DNA from: Gammaproteobacteria bacterium UBA6173 | Lineage (GTDB): Bacteria; Pseudomonadota; Gammaproteobacteria; Pseudomonadales; Pseudohongiellaceae | NCBI GenBank assembly: GCA_002422225.1 | Contig: DITX01000073.1 | Span: 14,148-37,680 of the forward strand | DNA length: 23,533 bases | Direction of reading: 5' to 3' | In this document: positions 1-8,015 of the stretch, piece by piece | Layout: each line of letters begins with the position of its first letter | How positions within the stretch are numbered: position 1 is the stretch's first letter | Notes under the pieces: generated by a model | Told to the model about the DNA's origin: nothing | The model's input: the letters and a program-made list of their open reading frames with translations, nothing else | Database searches by the model: none | Made by a program: the position numbers and the translations under genes

Positions 1-39
1 ACAGAAGATGTTGTTGCAGGAGATGCAGTCCATGTCTGA
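1..39 (+). CDS. 3' end of upstream gene, probably ABC transporter ATPase (YbbA-like), partial
   Basis: Reading from base 1, an open frame gives a 12-residue tail (TEDVVAGDAVHV) ending in TGA at 37-39. It overlaps the ATG of the next gene at base 32 by 8 bases, the kind of short overlap seen in translationally coupled operons. FtsX-like permeases of the YbbP type are normally preceded by their ATPase, YbbA, so this is likely its C-terminus. Twelve residues cannot identify a family; the call rests on context only. Confidence 0.35.
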   Translation, partial: TEDVVAGDAVHV

Positions 40-2665
40 GCAATCAGCTTCAGCGTTTAATACCGTCAGCGTACGTACCCTGATCGGCGTCGCTTTACGT
101 TTGTTATGGCGCGATTGGCGTGGCGGTGAACTGAGGCTGTTATTGCTGGCTATGATCATGGCAGTTACCTCTGTTAGCGGTATCGCATTGTTTACGGATC
201 GACTGGAGCGCGCACTGTTACAAGAATCGGCCAATATGTTGGCTGCTGACCGAGTGCTCGGTGCGCGTGAACAACCCCCGCGAGAGTTGTTGTCAGAAGC
301 AGAGCAGCGCGGTTTGTCTACCGCAGAGTACATCGCGTTTGCATCCATGGTGTTTTCTGATCAAGGCAATCTCTTGATCGCTGCCAAGGCCGTCAGTGAT
401 GCCTACCCCTTGAGAGGCGACTTGCAAATTGCTGATGAAGCCTTTGGGATGGCGTATGTTGCTGATCAGGGTGGGCCAGCGCGAGGAGAGGTGTGGGTAG
501 AGTCGCGGGTCCTGCCAAGTCTTGATATCGATATTGGGGATACTGTATTTCTGGGCGACTCTGAATTCACCGTTAGCCGAGTGCTGGTTCAGGAGCCTGA
601 TCGTCAACAGGGCGGCATGATGGAAAACGCTGGGCCGCGTTTGCTGATGCATATGGACGACGTGCCGGCAACCGATGTCATTCAGCCTGGCAGTCGCGTA
701 ACGTACCGCTATCTGTTTGCAGGAGAGCAATCAGCGCTGGAAGACTACAACAATTGGGTGAGAAACCAGTTTGACGGGCAGTACCGACTCCGTGATGTGC
801 GTGATGAAAGCGCGGAGGTCAGCGAAGCCTTGAATCGTGGTGAGAGCTTTCTGCTGCTGGGCAGTCTGTTTGCGGTGCTACTGGCGGGTGTAGCGATTGC
901 ATTGACCGCGCGCCGATACAGCGAGCGCCATTTTGACTATGCTGCGATATTAAAAACGTTGGGATGTACCTCGAATCAAATTTCAATTATTTACTTTTGT
1001 ATCTTGTTGGCAGTTTTGCTTTTAGCGGTAATCGTCGGATCTGTTGCAGGTTGGGGACTGCACATGCTGATTCTGAATTTACTGCAGTCAGTTATTCCTA
1101 TTAGTTTGCCACCGGCGTCCGGATTGCCGTTTGTAGTGGGTGCCTTGACTGCACTCATCTGTCTGTTTGCTTTTGCATTGCCGCCATTGCTGGCTTTAAA
1201 GCACACCTCGCCCCTGCGTGTTTTGCGAAAGGATCTGGCTGATGCTCCGCTCAGCACGGCTTTACCGTATGCTTTTGGTATTGTAGGCGGCCTGGTACTG
1301 GTGATCTGGTATAGCCAGGATCTGTTGATTACCGCCATTCTGGTTGCGGCTGTAAGCAGTGTTGCAGTGGCGCTCAGTGCCTTGTCTTACCTCTTGTTGC
1401 GCAGCGGCACTGCGGCCGGTATGCGGGCAGGCAGCGCATGGATGCTGGCGATGTCGGCAGTGCGCAGACGGCGCCGGCAGAGTGTGCTTCAAGTTCTGGT
1501 GTTCTCGTTAACCATCATGAGTCTGTTAACCCTGGGGTTGTTGCGAACGGATCTGATTGCTGATTGGCAAGCGCAATTGCCGGAGAACACTCCCAATCAC
1601 TTCATGATGAATATTCGTAGTGATCAGGTTGCCGATATGGAGGATTACCTGCGAGATAATGATCTTCAGCCAAATCCGTTTTACCCGATGATGAGTGCTG
1701 GATTGCTGCGCGTGAACGGCGAGACGGCTCCTTTGCCGTGGGACAATGATGAACAAGGTAGCAATGCAAGCAGCAGCGTTACTGAGCGCAGCGCCGAATC
1801 ACCACAAGATGACGCCTCAGATGCAGGCGCCGAAGGAAACGATGACAACCGATCGGGGCGTGTCGAAAATCGTCAAGTAACCTATACCGCTCAACTACCG
1901 CCGGACAATGAGTTGGTGGCAGGGAGTTGGTGGGGAACCGATGCGCGTCCTGGTGAAGTGTCGGTTGAACTTGATTATGCAAACAGGCTTGGGCTGGAGC
2001 TAGGAGACGAACTGGTATTTCGACTTGGTCAACAAGAAATGACTGTCACCGTAACCAGTTTTCGTACCGTACGCTGGGACAATATGCAGCCAAATTTCTT
2101 TTTTATTTTCTCTCCAGGAACGCTGGATTCGATTGGTTCGACGTACCTTTCGACGCTGTTATTGCAGGGTGAGCAAAAGGTGTTATTGAATGATTTGTTG
2201 AGATCGTACCCTACTATAGTAGTGCTCGAAGTGGATGCGTTGATTGAGCAGATCCAGACAATTATTGCGCAAGTCAGTTCAGCCGTAGAGCTGATTGCTG
2301 TACTGGTTTTGATTGCGGGCGCCTTGGTGTTGCTTTCCTGCGTGAATGCGACGCTGGATGAACGGTTTCGTGAGAACGCAATATTGCGCACGCTGGGCGC
2401 CGGCAGAAAACTGATCATGACATCCTTGCTGATTGAGTTTGCATTTATCGGGTTGCTGGCTGGATTGATCGCGACATTGGGTGCCGAGGTCAGTGTCTAC
2501 TACCTGCAAGTTGAGGTTTTTCAGCAGGAATTTTTCCCGCATTACTGGGTGTGGATTGTTGGCCCATTAGCGGGCACACTGATCATAGCAACCTTGGGTG
2601 TTAATGCCACGCGGCGTGTTGTCAGCACCAGCCCATTGGCAGTGTTGCGAAATCTGTCCGCGTGA
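32..2665 (+). CDS. ybbP: ABC transporter permease, YbbP/FtsX-like family
   Basis: Large inner-membrane permease of the FtsX/MacB superfamily. Such proteins pair with a YbbA/LolD-type ATPase and are thought to move or extract substrates at the outer face of the inner membrane rather than transport across it. From the ATG at 32 the protein has about 877 residues. One membrane segment (about 34-55) is followed by a large periplasmic domain, a central membrane block (about 272-505), a second periplasmic domain, and a final group of three segments after about residue 750, the usual duplicated FtsX-like layout. ATG 32 is preferred over ATG 8 because AGGAG at 18-22 lies 9 bases upstream. E. coli YbbP is somewhat shorter (about 800 residues); part of the difference is a Ser/Asp/Glu-rich stretch at about residues 570-616 that looks disordered. 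Family is secure, substrate unknown. Confidence 0.88.
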   Translation: MSEQSASAFNTVSVRTLIGVALRLLWRDWRGGELRLLLLAMIMAVTSVSGIALFTDRLERALLQESANMLAADRVLGAREQPPRELLSEAEQRGLSTAEYIAFASMVFSDQGNLLIAAKAVSDAYPLRGDLQIADEAFGMAYVADQGGPARGEVWVESRVLPSLDIDIGDTVFLGDSEFTVSRVLVQEPDRQQGGMMENAGPRLLMHMDDVPATDVIQPGSRVTYRYLFAGEQSALEDYNNWVRNQFDGQYRLRDVRDESAEVSEALNRGESFLLLGSLFAVLLAGVAIALTARRYSERHFDYAAILKTLGCTSNQISIIYFCILLAVLLLAVIVGSVAGWGLHMLILNLLQSVIPISLPPASGLPFVVGALTALICLFAFALPPLLALKHTSPLRVLRKDLADAPLSTALPYAFGIVGGLVLVIWYSQDLLITAILVAAVSSVAVALSALSYLLLRSGTAAGMRAGSAWMLAMSAVRRRRRQSVLQVLVFSLTIMSLLTLGLLRTDLIADWQAQLPENTPNHFMMNIRSDQVADMEDYLRDNDLQPNPFYPMMSAGLLRVNGETAPLPWDNDEQGSNASSSVTERSAESPQDDASDAGAEGNDDNRSGRVENRQVTYTAQLPPDNELVAGSWWGTDARPGEVSVELDYANRLGLELGDELVFRLGQQEMTVTVTSFRTVRWDNMQPNFFFIFSPGTLDSIGSTYLSTLLLQGEQKVLLNDLLRSYPTIVVLEVDALIEQIQTIIAQVSSAVELIAVLVLIAGALVLLSCVNATLDERFRENAILRTLGAGRKLIMTSLLIEFAFIGLLAGLIATLGAEVSVYYLQVEVFQQEFFPHYWVWIVGPLAGTLIIATLGVNATRRVVSTSPLAVLRNLSA

Positions 2666-2690
2666 TAAATCTGCGTCAGGAGAAATTGAA

Positions 2691-3317
2691 ATGAAGATCA
2701 CGAAGCTTTTTTTATCCATCTTCTCGGCAACACTGTTAACGCTGATGACGGGCCCGGTATTGGCGCAATCAACCATGATCAACCCGGAGGAGGTGTCGCG
2801 GACGTGTGTGTTTGGTGATTGCCTTGAAGGTTTTGGGATATTGGAGTTGCGCACCCGTGTTGGTACAGATCGTTATGAGGGGAATTTTAAAGACGGTATG
2901 TTTCATGGCTCTGGCCGGTTTGAGCAAATGATCAGCAGTACGGGGCGCTCGTATTACGATGGTGAGTGGAATCTGGGTGTCAGAAACGGTCGAGGTACTT
3001 ACTGGAACGGCGTGTCTAATTTGTACATTGGTCAGTGGCGCAATGACTTGCGACATGGTCAAGGGGCTTATTTTTTTGGGATAACAGATTGGGCGCCGAA
3101 TCGACATACTGAAAGTTGGCTGCGTGAAAACGTCGAGAATTATTCAGGTGATTTTGTAGACGACTTGTATCAAGGCAGTGGAACTTACCGTTGGCCTGAC
3201 GGTCAGAGGTACGTTGGCACATTCTACGCTAACGAAAAGCACGGCGCGGGCACTTTCTTTTATGCCAACGGCACGCGACGTGAGCAATTTTGGGAATATG
3301 GGCGTTTTCTCAGGTAA
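2691..3317 (+). CDS. Exported MORN-repeat protein
   Basis: A 208-residue protein with a Sec signal peptide (residues 1-25, basic start, hydrophobic core, likely cut after VLA before QST). The mature part holds five MORN-type repeats of the pattern Y-x-G-x-F/W...G-x-G-x-Y/F, at about residues 62-77, 89-105, 112-128, 151-167 and 174-190. Two cysteines near the mature N-terminus (C39, C44) could form a disulfide. MORN repeats make an elongated beta-sheet used in protein or lipid contact; the function here is unknown. The ATG at 2691 is chosen over an upstream in-frame ATG at 2598 because CAGGAG (2677-2682) precedes it, the signal peptide begins there, and the upstream start would lie inside the permease gene. 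It lies 25 bases after the permease stop and 12 before pdxH, so probably in one transcript. Confidence 0.82.
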   Translation: MKITKLFLSIFSATLLTLMTGPVLAQSTMINPEEVSRTCVFGDCLEGFGILELRTRVGTDRYEGNFKDGMFHGSGRFEQMISSTGRSYYDGEWNLGVRNGRGTYWNGVSNLYIGQWRNDLRHGQGAYFFGITDWAPNRHTESWLRENVENYSGDFVDDLYQGSGTYRWPDGQRYVGTFYANEKHGAGTFFYANGTRREQFWEYGRFLR

Positions 3318-3329
3318 GGGAAGTAAACG

Positions 3330-3968
3330 ATGGACTTGCAGGATATACGGCGCGATTTTCGCAAAGGCACATTGACTCGAGACGAGCTGATTGATGATCC
3401 GATAGAACAATTCAAATTATGGATGCAGCAGGCCCTATCAACTGAGCTTGTTGATCCCACCGCCATGGTGTTGGCAACCGGAGCGCGTGACGGTCAGGTA
3501 AGTCAGCGGGTTGTATTGCTAAAGGGCCTGGATGAACGAGGGTTTGTATTTTTTACGAACTATGAAAGCCGCAAGTCTCGAGAGATAGCCATCAACTCAA
3601 AAGTCAGTTTACACTTCCCTTGGTTTGCGATTGAGCGACAGGTTATGGTCGGTGGTGTGGCAGAAAAAGTGTCTTTGGAGGAGTCCAGGGCTTACTTTCA
3701 AAGCCGTCCACGTGACAGCCAGTTGGCGGCATGGGCGTCTCCGCAAAGTAGGGTTTTAAATTCGCGCGAAGTGTTGACGCAACAGTTGGAGAGTTTGCAA
3801 AAAAAGTATGCAGACTTGGACATTCCGTTGCCAGAATTCTGGGGCGGCTATCGGGTTCGCCCCAGCCAGATCGAATTCTGGCAGGGGGGTGCCAATCGCC
3901 TGCATGATCGGTTTGTTTATACTTTACAGCCCGGTCAGGCTTGGCAGATTGAGCGGCTGGCGCCGTAA
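3330..3968 (+). CDS. pdxH: Pyridoxine/pyridoxamine 5'-phosphate oxidase
   Basis: FMN-dependent cytosolic enzyme that oxidises pyridoxine 5'-phosphate or pyridoxamine 5'-phosphate to pyridoxal 5'-phosphate, the last step of vitamin B6 synthesis and salvage. At 212 residues it has the usual family length. Visible landmarks are an R-R-x-F start region, the central block with RVVLLKG and FFTNYESRKS (FMN and substrate contacts), the SRPRDSQLAAWAS block, and the C-terminal family signature IEFWQGGANRLHDR. The protein ends in the usual arginine-leucine-x-proline tail. It starts 12 bases after the MORN gene stop, with a purine-rich AAGGGAAG before the ATG, and converges with the phosphofructokinase gene across 13 bases. 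Confidence 0.96.
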   Translation: MDLQDIRRDFRKGTLTRDELIDDPIEQFKLWMQQALSTELVDPTAMVLATGARDGQVSQRVVLLKGLDERGFVFFTNYESRKSREIAINSKVSLHFPWFAIERQVMVGGVAEKVSLEESRAYFQSRPRDSQLAAWASPQSRVLNSREVLTQQLESLQKKYADLDIPLPEFWGGYRVRPSQIEFWQGGANRLHDRFVYTLQPGQAWQIERLAP

Positions 3969-3981
3969 GGGTTTCGCTAAC

Positions 3982-5241
3982 TTATTCGCGCCAAACGGGT
4001 AGTTTTTTACTGACTAGAACGCGTTTGAGTCTGGCATATTGCGGCAGGCCATTTTTGTACGGTGGGTAATCTTCACCGGAAATCAATGGCTCGAAGTAGG
4101 CTCTAGCCTTTGCTGTGATACCAAAACCATCCTCTGTGATGAAGTCTCTTGGCATTGGTTTTTCAATATTGGCAACATCTGATAGTGCAACCTCGCCCAC
4201 TGTCCAGCGGTAGGTCTTGCCTGGTTTTCTGACAATGGTTGGCATCACGGCATTTTTTCCTGCCAAGGCGAACTCAACCGCTGCTTTACCCATCGCATAC
4301 GCTTGTTCGACGTCAGTAGCCGATGCGATATGCCGTGCGGCACGCTGGAGATAGTCGGCAACCGCCCAGTGGTATTTATAACCCAGCTGTTGTTTGATCA
4401 TGTTGGCAAGAAAGGGCGCAACGCCGCCCAATTGAGTATGACCAAACGCGTCTTTGCCTCCGGCATCCGCAAGGAATTGACCATTTTCATTGTGAGCGCC
4501 CTCGGATACCACTACAGCGCAATATCCAAAACGTTTGACGCTGTCCTGTACTTTTTTCAGAAAAGCACTCTGATCAAAGGCAATTTCCGGAAATACTATG
4601 ATGTGTGGCGCATCGCCTTCATGTTCCGCAGCCAGTCCGGCGGCTCCAGCAATCCAGCCTGCGTGTCGGCCCATCACCTCCATCACAAAAACTTTGGTAG
4701 AACTTTCGCACATCGATGCGACATCCAGGCCCGCTTCCCGAATGGAAACCGCCACATATTTTGCCACTGAACCAAATCCCGGGCAGTTATCAGTCACGGG
4801 CAGATCGTTGTCGACGGTTTTGGGGATGCCGATGCAGGTGATTGGAAAGCCTTCTTTGAGGCTTAACATGGATACCTTGTTGGCGGTGTCCTGCGAGTCA
4901 CCGCCGCCGTTGTACAGGAAGTAACGAATATTGTGGGTTTTGAAGACATCCATCAGGCGCTGATATTCAGCACGATTGTCCTCGAGACTCTTTAACTTAT
5001 ATCGGCATGAGCCAAATGCACCGGCAGGGGTATGGCGAAGGGCTGCGATCGTGCTGGCAGTCTCCTTGCTAGTATCGATAAGTTCTTCTCTGAGTGCGCC
5101 AATAATACCGTTTAAACCTGCGTAAACTTTTCCGATTTTATCGCCATGGGTTCGAGCAGTCTGGATGACGCCGCAAGCGCTGGCATTAATAACGGCTGTT
5201 ACGCCACCGGATTGTGCGTAAAACAGATTTGGTTTGGCCAT
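3982..5241 (-). CDS. 6-phosphofructokinase, pyrophosphate-dependent type
   Basis: Phosphorylates fructose 6-phosphate to fructose 1,6-bisphosphate. The sequence marks it as PPi-type: GGGDS (residues 112-116) stands where ATP enzymes have GGDGS, giving Asp at the position of E. coli Gly104, and PKTVDND (140-146) has Lys at the position of Gly124. Both substitutions are the known markers of PPi use, which makes the step reversible. MGRHAGW (190-196), a conserved substrate-binding motif, is intact. Length about 419 residues, typical of the long PPi-type clade. The start at 5241 gives the conserved N-terminus MAKPNLFYAQSGG; an in-frame ATG at 5292 would only add a poorly conserved 17-residue leader. 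Diverges from ubiX. PPi use is inferred from these residues. Confidence 0.9.
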   Translation of the reverse strand: MAKPNLFYAQSGGVTAVINASACGVIQTARTHGDKIGKVYAGLNGIIGALREELIDTSKETASTIAALRHTPAGAFGSCRYKLKSLEDNRAEYQRLMDVFKTHNIRYFLYNGGGDSQDTANKVSMLSLKEGFPITCIGIPKTVDNDLPVTDNCPGFGSVAKYVAVSIREAGLDVASMCESSTKVFVMEVMGRHAGWIAGAAGLAAEHEGDAPHIIVFPEIAFDQSAFLKKVQDSVKRFGYCAVVVSEGAHNENGQFLADAGGKDAFGHTQLGGVAPFLANMIKQQLGYKYHWAVADYLQRAARHIASATDVEQAYAMGKAAVEFALAGKNAVMPTIVRKPGKTYRWTVGEVALSDVANIEKPMPRDFITEDGFGITAKARAYFEPLISGEDYPPYKNGLPQYARLKRVLVSKKLPVWRE

Positions 5242-5313
5242 GAGGTAACCTGTGTGATCAAACCCATCGGCGAAATGCCTGACGGGATGCAATGGGGAGC
5301 TGACAGGGGCATA

Positions 5314-5342
5314 ATGTTACAAATTGCTAGGCGGCTTGGCAA
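5314..5342 (-). promoter_or_regulatory. Candidate sigma70 promoter of phosphofructokinase gene
   Basis: On the minus strand TTGCCA (-35, 5 of 6 to consensus) and TAACAT (-10, 4 of 6) are separated by exactly 17 bases, about 70 bases upstream of the ATG at 5241. Its -35 overlaps that of the candidate ubiX promoter on the other strand. Prediction from sequence only. Confidence 0.38.
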
Positions 5343-5365
5343 TCAGCCGAGTGACGTCTGACAAT
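5336..5365 (+). promoter_or_regulatory. Candidate sigma70 promoter of ubiX
   Basis: TTGGCA (5336-5341, 5 of 6) and GACAAT (5360-5365, 4 of 6) are 18 bases apart, ending 33 bases before the ubiX ATG. The -10 lies inside the 14-bp palindrome at 5358-5371. Prediction only. Confidence 0.3.
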
Positions 5366-5371
5366 TGTCAG
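5358..5371. promoter_or_regulatory. Perfect 14-bp palindrome, candidate operator
   Basis: CTGACAATTGTCAG is identical to its own reverse complement. It sits in the intergenic space between the divergent phosphofructokinase and ubiX genes, 27 bases before the ubiX ATG and overlapping its candidate -10 box. That placement fits a dimeric repressor site. The regulator is not identifiable here. Confidence 0.45.
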
Positions 5372-5387
5372 TCAAGGTAGAGGAATC

Positions 5388-5402
5388 ATGTCATCAGTAT
5401 GA
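5388..5402 (+). other. Four-codon mini-cistron overlapping the ubiX start
   Basis: AGAGGA at 5379-5384 is placed ideally (3-4 bases) to somewhat close for ATG 5388, which opens M-S-S-V-stop; its TGA (5400-5402) overlaps the ubiX ATG (5399-5401) as ATGA. Translation of the mini-cistron could feed ribosomes to ubiX, whose own spacing from that site is long (14 bases). It may be chance. Confidence 0.25.
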
Positions 5403-5983
5403 AAAAAATCATTATAGGAATGTCTGGCGCCAGCGGACTCATCTACGGCATTCGACTGCTTGAAGTCTTGAAGGCGGCCCCGCAGGTTGAAACGCATCTG
5501 GTCATGACCGCGTCCGCAAGGCTGAATATAGCTCTTGAGACGGACTGGCAGGCTGATGCGGTGATCGCACTGGCTGATCAAGTACACTCAGTCAAGGATC
5601 TGGCTGCAAACATTGCCAGCGGCTCATTTCGAACAGACGGTATGATTGTTGCGCCATGCTCCATGAAAACGCTGTCGGCGATCGTGAACTCTTATGCTGA
5701 TAATCTGTTGACTCGCGCGGCGGATGTCATACTCAAAGAGCGCCGACGTTTGGTATTGATGCCGCGGGAGACGCCACTTCATGCAGGGCATTGTGAACTC
5801 TTGTTAAAAGCCTGCCAGATTGGTGCCATTGTTGCCCCGCCCATGCCAGCACTGTATGCACGACCTAAAACAATTGATGACATGATCAACCATAATGTTG
5901 GTCGTGTGCTTGATTTGTTTGATATCGAGTCAGGCTTGGTCAAACGATGGCAAGGCGCTGCGCATGCAGTACGGTCAGAGTAG
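5399..5983 (+). CDS. ubiX: Flavin prenyltransferase UbiX
   Basis: Transfers a dimethylallyl group to FMN, making the prenylated flavin cofactor of the decarboxylase UbiD in ubiquinone synthesis. The 194-residue protein shows the family blocks in order: the N-terminal beta-strand and FMN loop (KKIIIGMSGASG), the SGSFRTDGMIVAPCSMKTLSAI block, RAADVILKERRRLVLMPRETPL, and the C-terminal PxPALYxxPxTIDDMI-x-H-x-VGRVLD block. All are intact and the length is normal. The ATG at 5399 is the only start that keeps the conserved KKIIIG strand at the very N-terminus. No ubiD is in the window. It ends 9 bases from the convergent TIGR02444 gene. Confidence 0.95.
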   Translation: MKKIIIGMSGASGLIYGIRLLEVLKAAPQVETHLVMTASARLNIALETDWQADAVIALADQVHSVKDLAANIASGSFRTDGMIVAPCSMKTLSAIVNSYADNLLTRAADVILKERRRLVLMPRETPLHAGHCELLLKACQIGAIVAPPMPALYARPKTIDDMINHNVGRVLDLFDIESGLVKRWQGAAHAVRSE

Positions 5984-5992
5984 GACAAGTGT

Positions 5993-6526
5993 TCACGCTT
6001 TGTGCGCTGGCACGCAGGAGTCCGCGATTCTGGACAATAAAAGCATCACTTCCGAGTCGCGCAATTCTCTGTTGCTCCGCAAGGTCTGGCAATATCGATG
6101 CATGTTGGCTACGACGTTTTCACTTTTAAAATCAGCTTGCTGCGTGAATAAGTGCTGTTCTGTGATGGATTCAAGCGCCTTCAGCCATAACAACTCTGAC
6201 GATATTTCCACTGCCTTGATTTGCTCGCGCAAGGTTTGCCATGACAACAGATTTTCTGTCGTGAGCAGGCCGCCGCTTGACCGTGCAGTATCTTTCATCC
6301 AGCGCCTGGTGTGCCGCAGAGGTTTGACGACATTGTTCGCATAAGTGTTTGAAATTTCGATCGCCTGATTCAACACAGTATCTTTCATCTCTCCGTAGAA
6401 ACACCCGAACCATGCGCAATACAGCAGAATGGGTACATCCAATTCCATGGTTTCCTGCAAGGCGAGACAAGCATCTGCGACCTCCGGTTGTCGGTAGACT
6501 GTAATGGCGAAGGTGTCGAGTTTCAT
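5993..6526 (-). CDS. TIGR02444 family protein (DUF2390)
   Basis: Uncharacterised protein of about 177 residues. The start region F-x-x-x-V-Y-x-x-P-x-V-x-x-A-C-L-x-L-Q-x-x-x-x-L-D-V-P-I-L-L-Y-C-x-W is the hallmark of this proteobacterial family, as is the following VxPLRxxRRWMK block. It appears alpha-helical, with no signal peptide or membrane segment, so probably cytosolic. ATG 6526 is preferred; the in-frame TTG at 6529 would add one residue. No strong ribosome-binding site is seen before it. It diverges from mpl with 69 bases between them. Function is unknown. Confidence 0.8.
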   Translation of the reverse strand: MKLDTFAITVYRQPEVADACLALQETMELDVPILLYCAWFGCFYGEMKDTVLNQAIEISNTYANNVVKPLRHTRRWMKDTARSSGGLLTTENLLSWQTLREQIKAVEISSELLWLKALESITEQHLFTQQADFKSENVVANMHRYCQTLRSNRELRDSEVMLLLSRIADSCVPAHKA

Positions 6527-6595
6527 CAAGTAATGAAGTCCGGAATTGTCTTTGAGGATTTGTTAAAGTAGCAGGACAAGCTTACAGGAATTTTT

Positions 6596-8014
6596 ATGCA
6601 CATCCACATTTTGGGAATCTGCGGTACGTTTATGGGCAGTCTGGCCGTGTTGGCCAAAGAGCTGGGCTTTTCAGTCAGTGGGTCTGATGCCAATGTCTAT
6701 CCTCCGATGAGCACACAACTTGAAGAGCAAGGTATCGTGCTTAATGAAGGGTTTGATCCTCGGCATTTGCAACCACATCCCGATTTGGTCGTGATAGGCA
6801 ATGCCATGTCCAGAGGAAATCCTGCAGTCGAGTATGTTCTGGATCAGGGCCTGCCCTATTGCTCAGGACCAGAATGGCTGTCTCGCTTCGTGTTGCAGGG
6901 GCGTTGGGTGCTCGCGGTATCCGGAACTCATGGGAAGACAACAACAAGTGCCATGCTGGCGTGGATACTGGAATACGCGGGACTCAAGCCCGGGTACCTG
7001 ATCGGCGGTGTATTAAAGAATTTTCCGGTATCCGCCCGTCTTGGTGAGAGTGATTTTTTTGTGGTGGAAGCCGATGAATATGACAGCGCATTTTTTGATA
7101 AGCGCTCTAAGTTTGTCCATTACCGCCCGCGCACCTTGATCATGAACAACCTTGAATATGATCATGCGGATATTTTTCCAGATCTCGCTGCGATACAAAA
7201 ACAATTCCATCATCTGATACGCACGGTACCGTCATCGGGCTTGTTGTTGGTGCCCTACAATGATTGGGCACTGAGTCAAGTCTTGGACCAAGGTTGCTGG
7301 ACACCGGTGCAGCACTTCAAACTGACCGACCCTGACGTGCTTGAAGATGTTGACCAGACCAGCACGCGATGGCAGGTGCAGATGTTGAGCGCTGATGGCA
7401 GAAACTGCCAGATCATCAAGCAAGGGCCTGGCGAGAACTACACAAAGGCAGTCATTGAGTGGTCGCTCACAGGCCGACATAACGCAAGTAACGCGTTGGC
7501 AGCGGTTGCTGCTGCCCATCATGTTGGTGTTACGATTACTACCGCGTGTGACGCCTTATCAAGGTTTGCGAGTGTCAAACGTCGCATGGAATGGCTGGGA
7601 GAGGTGGGTGGTATCCACGTATACGATGACTTTGCCCACCATCCGACTGCCATTGCCACCACACTGCAAGGCATGCGGCAGCGACTTGTTGATGAGCCCG
7701 CAGCCCGCTTGATTGCCGTCATCGAACCACGTTCAGCCACCATGAAAATGGGTGTACATCAGGCTACTCTGGCAGACTCCTGTGTAGATGCGGATCTAGT
7801 TGTGTGGATGGCGGGCGGTGGCAATGGATTGGATGTTGATGCGGTTATAAAAAACAGCCCAATCCCGGCAGTCGGTTTTCAACAAACCGAGCAGATAATA
7901 GATTGGCTGCTCAACAACTGCCGCGCCGGCGATCATGTTGTGTTAATGAGCAATGGTGGTTTTGGCGGCATTCATCAACGACTGTTAGATGCGCTTAAAA
8001 TGAGGTATCAGTAA
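6596..8014 (+). CDS. mpl: UDP-N-acetylmuramate--L-Ala-gamma-D-Glu-meso-DAP ligase
   Basis: Mur ligase family enzyme that joins the tripeptide L-Ala-gamma-D-Glu-meso-diaminopimelate, recovered from old peptidoglycan, to UDP-MurNAc using ATP, so recycling the cell wall. The 472-residue protein has the N-terminal UDP-binding Rossmann motif (HILGICGTFMGSLA), the ATP loop SGTHGKTTTSAM at about 109-120, an EADEYDSAFFDKRSKF block typical of Mpl and MurC, the HNASNALAA motif and the C-terminal DDFAHHPTAI block. Length is normal for Mpl (about 450-470). An AGGA lies about 8 bases before the ATG. The next gene begins one base after its stop, so the two are very likely co-translated. Confidence 0.96.
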   Translation: MHIHILGICGTFMGSLAVLAKELGFSVSGSDANVYPPMSTQLEEQGIVLNEGFDPRHLQPHPDLVVIGNAMSRGNPAVEYVLDQGLPYCSGPEWLSRFVLQGRWVLAVSGTHGKTTTSAMLAWILEYAGLKPGYLIGGVLKNFPVSARLGESDFFVVEADEYDSAFFDKRSKFVHYRPRTLIMNNLEYDHADIFPDLAAIQKQFHHLIRTVPSSGLLLVPYNDWALSQVLDQGCWTPVQHFKLTDPDVLEDVDQTSTRWQVQMLSADGRNCQIIKQGPGENYTKAVIEWSLTGRHNASNALAAVAAAHHVGVTITTACDALSRFASVKRRMEWLGEVGGIHVYDDFAHHPTAIATTLQGMRQRLVDEPAARLIAVIEPRSATMKMGVHQATLADSCVDADLVVWMAGGGNGLDVDAVIKNSPIPAVGFQQTEQIIDWLLNNCRAGDHVVLMSNGGFGGIHQRLLDALKMRYQ

Positions 8015-8015
8015 C

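Noticed and set aside
4303..4770. 155-codon plus-strand frame opposite phosphofructokinase
   Set aside because: Lies wholly antisense to a conserved enzyme and shows no domain.
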